This document shows positions 1 to 10,000 of a stretch of DNA of 64,000 bases, one piece after another (position 1 is the stretch's first letter; every line of letters starts with the position of its first letter). The notes below the pieces were generated by a model that had not been told where the DNA came from, ran no database searches, and worked only from the letters and a program-made list of their open reading frames with translations. Position numbers and translations under genes: made by a program. Origin of the DNA: Marthasterias glacialis (lineage: Eukaryota; Echinodermata; Asteroidea; Forcipulatida; Asteriidae); the NCBI GenBank assembly GCA_911728455.2, contig OU452219.1, forward strand, positions 24,482,227-24,546,226, written 5' to 3'.

Positions 1-1027
1 ATATAAAAACAATTATTTCAAACCTGTCTTGTGGTACTGACGCTAAGCAGCCCGGTAAATCAGTAAAGTTTGTTTATAATCGTGATTCTCTCAACTGTCC
101 TTACAGAAAGAAAATAATGCTTGTTGGTTTAATGAAAATATGATAATAGAAAAGAGAAGGTTAGCTATATAATACGTTTGAAAAAAAGAAAGATTGTATA
201 CATTGTATAAGGTTGGAATCATGAATGTAAAGTTCCTACCAGAACCCAACCTTTTCATTTTAAATTTAATAATGCAGTCGAAAAACAGCGAGCAATGTTT
301 TAGGGATGAACGATTTTCGAAGTTATTAAATTGAACTTGCCGATATAAAATAGCAAATGAATGGTGCTGTAGAGGTACCAAAACTAAAAACTACAAACAT
401 ATTATAACTATATTTATTGTTGTATCGGGATTAAATAATAACGTTAGGATTTGCTTTGTTCTACATGACGTGTGATAAACACGACCCATTGTTTTTGAGT
501 CATGCGAAAACAAAACCTACAGATTATTGTTCACACAAATCGACATAATTATTGAGCACGTGGGGAAGCACTAATCTTTCTGAAGAAGGTTTCCCGTACG
601 CTGGAAATCAAAAAATGATTTTATATGCGTTTCAAGTCCTTTATATTTCGGTCGTTCATAATTATGTCAGGTTCATTTATAACTACACTTTTTTTTCATT
701 GAAAAAAAATTATAATTTGCAAGAGACTCAATGTTCGGCAGCACAAGCAATGTTGAGCTTCTCCGATACGTGCTGCTACATAACCAGTCCATCGTCATCA
801 TCATAATCATCATCCTTTTTTTTTTCATGCTTATGAGTGACCCCTCCACATGCGCTTATAAACGACAATTAGATTAACGGTCCAATGTTATGATAATGGG
901 AAGGTTTGCTGTGGAAATTAACACAGTAGTATGATATCCATTCTTTTTCAGCATAAAGATCGTGTATGTAGGCCCCAGATCTCACATGTATTCAACGATT
1001 TTTTTCATTTTTGTTTGAACCCTCATG
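1..1027. other. AT-rich non-genic stretch
   Basis: No exon, RNA gene or repeat structure was seen. The short open frames here (for example 91-381 on minus and 552-806 on plus) are low complexity, lack convincing splice sites and match no family I recognise. Confidence 0.5.
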
Positions 1028-1287
1028 GGCGGATCCAGAATATATTTGTTGTGGTAGGCTGAGAACCAGGAGCAATTTCAGTACTGCGAGGCGCGAAGCC
1101 CTAACGGCATGAGGTCCAGGGTCCGCTTGGGGCCCCGAAAATCTATTGATTTTAGAAGCTCTTTGGGGCAGTCTGAAACGATTACCGGCCACTTTCCCGT
1201 CGATTTTGAGCAAAAGTTTTAAAGGAGGAAAATGAAACCATTGGATTGATTTACTGTACTGTTTGTATTTGATTGTTCTTCATTTTC

Positions 1288-1359
<72 letters not shown>

Positions 1360-1431
1360 CTCTTTCACTTTTCACACCACTTCTTTATTTGGGGGGGGTA
1401 CAGTCCCCATAGACCCGCCCCTGGATCCGCC
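1028..1431. mobile_element. MITE-like element with 11-bp inverted termini and internal CT microsatellite
   Basis: The left end at 1028-1038 reads GGCGGATCCAG and the right end at 1421-1431 reads CTGGATCCGCC, its exact reverse complement. The unit of about 400 bp has no coding capacity, which is typical of non-autonomous DNA transposons. Its right half holds a C run and a long CT microsatellite. A partial match to the same kind of terminus (GTGGCGGATTTAGG) occurs near 2673, probably an older fragment. A target-site duplication was not resolved. Confidence 0.5.
1287..1355. repeat. poly-C run followed by (CT)n microsatellite
   Basis: About 12 C residues are followed by an essentially perfect CT dinucleotide array of nearly 60 bases. 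The apparent open reading frame through it encodes only Leu/Ser repeats and is not a gene. Confidence 0.95.
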
Positions 1432-1992
1432 AATGAACTTGAATTTTCATTCCTTATTAACATTGCTTTATAACATGTGCAGAAACAAACTTGATGTCCA
1501 AACGTTCGAGGATTTGCAAAGCCTATTGTGACCTCTTCAGGTAATCCGGAACAGTTTATTAGTCATGCAACTTCACACGACCTTTTGCATTGAAAAGTCA
1601 GTCTAGCAATCGATAACTGATAATTCCTCACACGCTTCTTCCTAATCGGGTATCCGTGAGTCTCGATAATCTTGCTGTACCGGTAGTTCACGTAATCTTG
1701 TGTGCATTGGTGAGGGTGCGTTTGTGTGTGTATGTATCCATACAAATCTCTCTCACTTTCCATCTTAAGGTCGTAAAAACTGTAAAGGAGCATGGGTTAT
1801 TAGCCGGGACATGTTTTAAACTAATTAACACAATCCGTTCAAAATGGACCGAGATATGAGCAACAACAAAAAATTATAAACCCGAAAATTCATTGATTTT
1901 AGGGGAAAGTACTGTAAATTAATAACACGTACTGATAAAATAGCACTGGAAAAGTCACTCACAACACACAATCTATGCTATCGGGTTGTTGG

Positions 1993-2339
1993 TAGCCTTT
2001 CGTCAAGGCCTTCGTGTCTTAGACAGCTATATGTAGTTGAGAAGGCTAAGTCGGTGCGCACGATCGAGCTGCGAAGCCACAAAGTCCTTTTCCAACTTGA
2101 TTTTGCATTTTTTGTTGTTGAATTATTTATAAAGTTTTAGAACATAAATTATTCGTATTTTTTACGCAAATAAGAAAAGCGCTAAAAGTGAGAAATAAAG
2201 AAAAACATTAGAAATTCCTGACAAGTTGGAAAAGGCCCTTGTGGCTTCGCCCATCGTCGTACGTGCTGACTTGGTCTTCGCTGCAGTGGCTTCGCGGCTA
2301 CACAGATTTCTAAGATACGAAGGCCTTGACGAAAGGCTA
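1993..2339. mobile_element. Foldback element with long imperfect inverted arms
   Basis: The left end (TAGCCTTTCGTCAAGGCCTT) is mirrored at the right end (AAGGCCTTGACGAAAGGCTA). A second inner pair, 2070-2099 versus 2222-2250, carries CGAAGCCAC and TTTTCCAACTTG in inverted order. Arms of about 110 bp flank an AT-rich centre. Both sides are flanked by TTGTTGG (ending at 1992 and starting at about 2342), a possible target-site duplication. No coding capacity. Confidence 0.65.
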
Positions 2340-3158
2340 GTTTGTTGGTGAACGGGGGATTTGGACCGCTCCATTACATGCATTAGGGGAGAACAATTTT
2401 AGAAGTAGGTACAATGTAAGGTGGTAGTTTTTCTTATGCTGGGATTCTTATTGTTCTCCCCAGTAAGTGTATAACGGAATGCTCTAAATTCCCCAGTTCC
2501 CACACTGTATAAACCAGGACAATGTATGGCTCATAGAATGATGATAGATTGGGTTAGGCTAAGAAGTAAGATACTATTTATAGGAATCAGTGGACTGACG
2601 GACTCGAGACTGGAGGGACTCATGCTACTGGTCTGCAAAAAAAGACCTCACAGATGAAATTTACATTCATCAGTGGCGGATTTAGGGGTGGGAGCTGCGG
2701 TGGCATGCCCCTTATTTCAACCGACTGAAGACACAAAATAAGTTGAATGGCAAATGCATCACTTTTCTAATTTAAAAATGGGTACAAATAGCTTGTAAAA
2801 ACATTTCTGCAATGTCCTAGATTCGCCAGAGAGCATTTACTGTTTATACATTTCCCAGGGCCCTAAAGCGGGCACGGACCCACGCCGGGATCTACTTATC
2901 TTAAAACAATAGCAGGATTACTGAAAATTTTCAGAAAATGAACGCGCACTAACCTGACAATACAATGACTGGAGATCATTTATAATAGCCACGAAATGCA
3001 GTCGTTTTTGGTGTGTATGATTTCCATTCGTGATGTTGGCTTGACGATTATACTGGAGAACTCAATATGTTCACTCAGCAAACTTCCTTCTGACACTACC
3101 ACCCCACCACCCATGAAAGTGCCTTTGCTATGCCCCTGTCGAAAATGCATAATTTTAT
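2340..3158. other. Non-genic stretch
   Basis: No gene was seen. A GTGGCGGATTTAGG motif near 2673 resembles the termini of the element at 1028-1431 and may be a solitary end. Confidence 0.4.
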
Positions 3159-3737
3159 GGTGGCCCTGAAGGGACATCGCATATCGCAAACGTGCGCGCA
3201 TACGTATGCGATGTCGTGAAGCAATTCGCGAATATGTGCGCATACGTACGCGATGTCGTGAAACAATTCGCGAATATGTGCGCACACGTATGTGATGTCG
3301 TAAAATTTATCGCAAATATGTTCGCACACGTATGCGAATTTATTTGCAATGTCGTGAATTTTGTTGCATACCTCTGTCGCATACCTTTGGGTGATGTCAT
3401 TTTTGCGGGCAATTTATTAGTGACCTAGAGAGTACGCAAGTGGCCCTGGTCCCATTTTGTATACATCCTCAAGGCAGGAGTTTGGGTACCAGGCAGGTAC
3501 ATTTCCAGACTAGTTGCTACAACTCCCCAGTTCACTAGGAATTTTATTGCAAGGTATGCGACACCGCCATGCAATAAAATTCACGACATTGCAAATAAAT
3601 TCGCATATGTGTGCGCATATATTCGCGATAAATTTTGTGACATCGCATACGTGTGCGCACATATTCGCGAATTGTTTCACGACATCGCATACGTATGCGC
3701 ACACGCTTGCGATATGCGATGTCCCTTCAGGGCCACC
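3159..3737. mobile_element. Foldback transposon with 31-bp identical termini and 42-bp subrepeats in each arm
   Basis: Positions 3159-3189 and 3707-3737 are exact reverse complements over 31 bp, beginning GGTGGCCCTGAAGGGACATC. Each arm then carries successive units of about 42 bp built from GCGATGTCGTGAAACAATTC followed by a GCGAATATGTGCGCATACGT-like segment. These run forward in the left arm (about 3205-3385) and inverted in the right arm (about 3550-3706). The central 150 bp is unrelated. The many open frames here on both strands are by-products of the repeats. No transposase is encoded, so the element would depend on another source. Confidence 0.8.
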
Positions 3738-5546
3738 ACACATAATGAAGAAACTGTAGATAAAATTATTTTAGGTCTACACTATTAAGCACGGCGAGGG
3801 AAAATAAATGGTACTATCCCCCTTATCTACAAATAACTCAACTAGCGGGACCTACGGGTAGCGCGGGTTCCCGCTGTGGTTTTAAATGGTGCCAGAATGG
3901 CAATATTCATCACACAAGAAAATTTAAATGGATAACATTTAATTCCATTAATTCGAGGGTCAATCGGTGTCTCTTGTCTGCAAAGATGACACTCGTTGTA
4001 AATATTTTCTGTGAGGTACTGGCACTATACATGCCAACCAAAGTCAAGTCTCTGAGTTTTCAGCTTATTCCGGCGTGAAGAAAAGTGTCTTCGAACTCGT
4101 CCGTTTCCTCACCAGCCAACAGTTACTAGACCGGGTACCTCATTACCAAACAATTAGCAATAAAAACAACTGATGTTATGTGTGCTTAATCGGAACCTAT
4201 AGTAGCAACATAACTTTAGGAGAGATAATGGAAAGCATGCAGCGCATGTCTACTGCTCGAGCTGACTCTGTTATCGTTATGTCGCTTTAATAATAAATAA
4301 ACAGATATGGTTGAGTGCTTTTGCAATTGGAGTTTTTTTTCATAAAATAAAAAAATGAACCATCCATCATTATTATTGCAAAAAGTACAAAAGCTCATTA
4401 ATGTCACGTAGCAATTCCTGTTTCTCATTCATAGTATTTGGAAGTGTTTCTCAATAATATCATTCATTGGATGGTGACGTTATTGACGGACTTCGGTGAT
4501 CATTTACCCGTGACCTAAGGTTGAGAGACTTGCAGTAAGACTACCATACATTACTCATATTCACATTTATTATTTAATTTTCTCGAGTCATTATAGGTCT
4601 ACGTTATACAAACATATTCATGACAAACGTAAAACTGACAGGAAACAAATTGAATTGTCAAACTGAACCGGCGAGAAGCCAGATGGAAAACCTGAAAATA
4701 AAAGAAACACAATTTATTTTGAGGAACTCCTCTTCCGTAATTAGTTTAGCCCCCATATAAATATGTATAGATAAAACATAACTATCGTATTATAATACGT
4801 CTACAACAAATATGATAATAGACTATTCAAGTCTCGCGCGTATTCGAACATTTTTGGGACCATTTTGGTCCCACACACATTGCTGTAACATGTGAAGGAC
4901 AAAATCACGCGCTTTGACGGACCCTAATGTTCCACTGGCTAATCTGCACTATCAAAAAGAACAGTTTTATTTTTAAAATCAAACAAACAACAAATTGCGT
5001 AAAACTTAGTGGATTTGACTTTGGCTGACCACGATCTTTTTAATATTTATTACTATTATTACTATTATTTTATTGTTATTATTATTATTTTTGTTTTGGT
5101 CTAGTAACTATGGTAAACTCAAGTGTGTGTACCATTGGACAAGAACTGGACCCGACTGAGGGTCGGCTCCGATGGATATTTTCCACACCAAAGCCCTGTG
5201 GCTGTTCAAAAGTACACATTGGGGGAGTGAACCCGAGACCTGTGCAACGACCGTACACGCCTATCTTCACTGATGTACCTCTATGGTCGAGAGATGCAGT
5301 ACGATCTCATTTCAAATGCCAGGATGGTAAAACAAAATTATGTTCTTTTGCTGTCGCTCATAATACCGTTGCTTGCTAATATTATACCATTTTTGTTCAA
5401 GGCCTGCGTAGTTTTAGTTACAATTAAACTGATGGTTTTTCTCGTTTGTTCACCAAGCCTGACCAAAAAACGCTAACAATACCACACTTAGGAGCACTTC
5501 CTTTCCACCGTGACATAAATCATCTAAGCTCATTAGGGACGCAAAC
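3738..5546. other. Non-genic stretch with one unrecognised GC-richer patch
   Basis: Mostly AT-rich and featureless. About 5105-5380 is richer in GC and keeps an open frame of 89 codons on plus (5110-5379). I recognise no domain in it and see no flanking splice signals that would make it an exon. A fragment near 4840-4865 (AAGTCTCGCGCGTATTCGAA) recurs in diverged form at about 16757. Confidence 0.35.
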
Positions 5547-5727
5547 CATTACTTTGTAATGACTGTTTTCTCTTGGAAGAATTGCATTTTTTTTGGGAGC
5601 CCCTTATTAGGCTACCTGGAAGGGCTCGGTTTCATTACTTTGCAATTACTGTTTTCTCTGGGCAGAATTGCAGTTTGGTGGAGTCCCTCATTAAGGCTCT
5701 ATTTCACCTGGAAGGGCTTGTTTTCGT
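5547..5727. repeat. Two diverged tandem copies of a ~90-bp unit
   Basis: The run ATTACTTTGTAATGACTGTT ... CCTGGAAGGGCTCGGTTTC is followed directly by ATTACTTTGCAATTACTGTT ... CCTGGAAGGGCTTGTTTTC. The copies share most positions and differ by small gaps. No function is apparent. Confidence 0.75.
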
Positions 5728-6958
5728 TTTAGAAAAGAGGACTTTATTGGAGCAGTAAACTAGAAGTAGATCGTGGCTTTAAAAACCCTTTAGTTTCAAT
5801 GATGCTTCGCCCTTTCTATTCCTATTTGCCATGCCTTACTTTAACTGCTTCATTGACATCAACAGTCTCTGGCTGTGTTTATTGGTTCATTCATTCATTT
5901 ACCCACTTCTCAGATCCAGGATCTGTTCTCGTTACAACACCATAGGACTGGAATATATGCTGTACAATCTATTTTAGTTAAAAGTTATAAAAAGAATAAA
6001 CAAACAGTTAGGTGGACAATGTCAAAGGATATAATAGAAAAGAAGACCCCCACACCGAAAGACATTGTAATGCATGCTGTTCGTGTATTTTACAATGTTG
6101 AACCGTAAACTGTCACAAGCACAGTGCAGACGGTTGAACTTTATAAATGGTATCACTCCAATGGAAGACTTTGGAACGCTAAATTGAGTCATGTCCCTTA
6201 GTAGACTTAAACTAAATCTCTCATACTATTATTGACTGATGAATATTGTTGATGCTGATGTGTGAAGGTATTATTTCATTATCAGTATGATGATTTTTCC
6301 CCTTTAGGCTAAGTGTGGATTGTTGAAAGGAAAAAAAATCAATCTTCTGTGATTTTTGAACGAGTGTGTATTTCCTGTCGTTGGCTATGCTATCTCATAG
6401 TTCCCATCCCAGCGAATACCCTTGAAATTTGTAATACGATATCAGTAAAAGCGAAATGTGTCATTTTCTGGACAGCGCTACGAGTGCGGGTAAACGCCGA
6501 GAGTCGTGGAGTAAACAAAAACATTCCTGTTCGTTGTAAGACGTCACGACCACTGTATGAATTATTCATGAGTTCGGGGCTTTCCCATAACTTTAATTGA
6601 ATATTAATCATATAGAAGTAATCATTACACACTCTCTGAAAGCCTACAACATTAAAACACTTGTTTTTCCCTTGCTGTTCCCAAGAACGCAGCTTGCTTC
6701 AAACTTACCCTGCAAGGAATTCATTTTTAAGGAAAAATGAATTGAGGGAAACAATATTTATCTTCCATAGAATCTTGAGCTTTTACTTTTAAAACAAATT
6801 AAAGCTTTGCAATATCATGTTCCTCTAATTACCAATCAATGATTCTATGAAATGTTTCTTAATTTCACGTGTATCTGATAACTTGACTCACCACAAGTCA
6901 CTGACGGGAAATTTAGTTGGTTCTCATAATAACAACACTTTTTTTGTTCTCGTACTAG
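5728..6958. other. Upstream region or first intron of the lectin-like gene
   Basis: The first recognisable exon of the downstream gene starts at 6959 in phase 1, so at least one upstream exon carrying the start codon and probably a signal peptide must exist. I found no convincing candidate here or further upstream. In-frame sequence from a methionine at 6847 does not look like a signal peptide and is separated from the EGF exon by a good acceptor. Confidence 0.35.
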
Positions 6959-7090
6959 ACATGAACGCGTGTGTGTTACACGACGGCAAATCACCGTGCT
7001 TGAATGGCGGAACCTGTCACGTCGTGGCGAATGATCACTCAAAGTACATATGTACCTGCACAGCTGACTACACTGGGGAAGAATGCCAAG
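6959..7090 (+). CDS. Exon: EGF-like domain
   Basis: The acceptor is ...CTCGTACTAG and the donor GTATGA. The exon is phase 1 at both ends, typical of EGF modules. It encodes the pattern C-x6-C-LNGGTC-...-YICTC-...-YTGEEC: six cysteines, the NGGTC core and the aromatic-glycine before the last cysteine. No calcium-binding D-x-D/N-E signature is evident at the start, although an Asp-Met-Asn precedes the first cysteine. Confidence 0.8.
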
Positions 7091-10000
7091 GTATGATGGA
7101 TTTATGAAACGCTTGGTGGCAGCAGACACGATCCACTAAAAGTGGCCGTGGGTTTTGATCTAGGATGGCGTTTGCGAACAAGATCCATTAAAATAATTTA
7201 AATCAAATGTACGTGCCAGCGCAAGACCATGCACTTTTTTGTTTACAGTGAAAACATTAGGGGTGCCCGTTACATCTTTAATGTATAGTTCTCATTTCTA
7301 AGAAGCCTTTGCATCTTCCAACTTACTTTGAATATACCTTAGTGTGATCATTTTCTTTACCATTTTAAAGATGATTTGTTTATGATGATCTCCTTGTTTA
7401 TATTAGAGTCTGTATGGACTCTCAAAGAAAATATAACTCAATCAGGGACACATCTCAAAACCAACTTGAAAAAGCTGAACAACTGGGCCAACAGTGACAA
7501 CATTCGTAAGGTTAGTATGAATTACTCTCGTCGTTTTCAATTTAGCTCCTTACCTCTGGGATTTTCCTGATTATTTCCTGTTGACAACTTAACTATGTAA
7601 GAACAAAGGTTGGCGTAAGTTTCTAATCAAACCTGGACTTGCAATATTCCCTCGGGAAACCCCCTCGAGCGATCAACACCCAAAGCCCCCCTCGCACATA
7701 GACTTTCGCCTGATCGAGTCCAACTGTCTTCTAACACAAAGGCAACATAACAAGAAGTTCGAATGAACACGATAAGGAAACTAAGAAAACAGAACCAAAG
7801 TCATAAATGTTTTTTTCTGTGTTCCATCATCAGATAAGATTTTCTCTCCTGCGGAATGGCTCCTCAGTTGTGGAGTTAGTCTTCAACGTAACAGGAGTTG
7901 AGCATGACGAGAACTGGTTTAGTCAACAGAATATTATCACAAGCCCGGAATGGCCATATTTGACGTCACCAACGTCAGGCATCGGGTTAGAATTATTAAC
8001 ATGAACTTCAAAAAAGAATGTGTCACTGGCCGCCATTATTTCAATTATTTCAGTTGTATACATGTATTATTTACTTTTTTGGGGAGGGAGAGCTTTCAGA
8101 TACGGAAGCGCATTGCTGCTAATTGGAAACTTTTCAAAGTAGGTCAACCGACATAATGAATCATTCGAATGACACTATAGTCGTTTGAACGAGAAGTATT
8201 ATATATTCTCTCGTTCGAACGACTTAAAATGTTGTTACGTTTCAACTTGGCAGCAATGCGTTTCCGTAATGAATAAATACCATAAAGCCGCAGTATTTGA
8301 TTACGGCGGTTGGGAAAAATTCTACTCATTGCTTTTTCCGGACGTTTTTTTAAGTTGCACTAATTTTTGATTTTTGCCCTCATCCACTAAAATAACCTTA
8401 AACTGACTTATGCAGTGATCACAATACTGTGATTAGCAACTTCCGCAAGCAAATCAGATTATAAGCATAAAAGCAACCAACATGTAACATTACACAAAAA
8501 GCTGTGTTTTGTTAATAGTGAATAACTTTTTTAAATCATGTACAGACTTAGCTGGTACCGAGACTTAATCACTGTACATACAAATTCACCGTACGGGTCT
8601 GCTTGCGAGGTTCACAATGGTTTGATGGTGGTCATCGCAATCCCTTGGCACGAGGAGTGCCCATGGATGTACGGATGGGACGCCCCCATCGTCATGCTAT
8701 ACAGTCTCAGTAAAACTCCCACAAAGTGGATAGACGTTGTAACTGAAATTCAAGGTATGTGATCGTACAAGCCAAAACAACGCATAACATGGTCCTTATT
8801 CAAGGGTTTGCCATTAGTCTTCCCCGAATACGCAGGCTTATAGTCATGCAATTCGGTTGGTGGGGCTGTTGTGCAGTATAGTGAAAAAAGCCTTGGAACC
8901 AATGCGCAAATCATCCAACAGTGCAACGAGTTTCCATGACACTCTTTCATAACCTCGCTTTCAAAAAAGAGACTCTTTTGGCAATTGAAATGAAAAAACT
9001 GCTCCCAGTTCTATTCTTGATATCAAAACAGGAATAACAAAGGTTATTAACAACTATCAGAACATCGGGTTGATGAAATGACAACCTCTCACCCTCAAAT
9101 CACCCTTGAATAAGGCAAACACTGTGTGTGTTACCATCATCTTGGGTACGAGTCACTGGGGATGGGGTGGCGACTGATCTTTCTATATGATTACAAATCA
9201 TTCCTAGCAATGTCCACTTCTTATCTTAAATGAAATGTTGAGCTCTTTGGAAAGATCTGTATCAATCATTTCCTTGTTACACTTTGTATATAGTTTCTCC
9301 AATGACTTCTGGTTCCCCTGTATCTAAAGTCGCTGATGGTGATTGCCAAACGTGTTACATATCAGGTAAGTTAGTTCCAAAACGGGTAACTGGGAATCAT
9401 GAAATAATACGAGAGTGTAAAACACTTGCGCTTGTTGTATGCGTTTCAAGTTTGGTGAAGAGTTGTCCTTGATTTTTAAGCACCATTTGCATTTTTAAAT
9501 ACACTTTACAGAGCTTCAAATCCTATAACACCCCGTAAATATATACCGCCTATAGCCGTTTAGGTACCAAGGAGCTGCCGTTGTTAGTAATTGTGACACA
9601 CTCTAAACCAATCAAAGAGAGAATCTAGGTATAGGGTGTTATACTATTTCATAGACATCATTGTGTACCGAGTGTGTTAACACAGCCAATTTGGAACTGG
9701 ACCACAGTGTCATCTTCTTGACAGTGTGTGTGTGTGTCCACAGTGGGTCAAGTCACAGTGTCTTCTACATCACAGTCACGATGACGTCAGTGCACACTGC
9801 GGTGATGGTACTCACAGTATTGATCACCGTGTGAACTCACTGTTATGTGATATTTTTTTTTTTACAAAACTTTGCTGAGCAATTAAGATTGATGCACATC
9901 TTAAGATTCATCTTAGCTCTTTGTGAAATCGAGCCCAGGCAAACAACCGACCGATCGTCTACTGAGAATTCAATAATTAATTGTGTCATTTGATTTTAAG

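Noticed and set aside
1273..1473. 66-codon open frame through the CT tract
   Set aside because: Almost entirely encoded by the dinucleotide repeat (Leu/Ser).
2980..3759. Cluster of overlapping 77-101 codon frames on both strands
   Set aside because: They are translations of the 42-bp subrepeats and inverted arms of the foldback element, with the same peptide motifs (for example CAHIFA.) recurring in several frames.
5110..5379. 89-codon plus frame in a GC-richer patch
   Set aside because: The opposite strand is also open (5085-5270). No domain or splice context; could be a repeat fragment.
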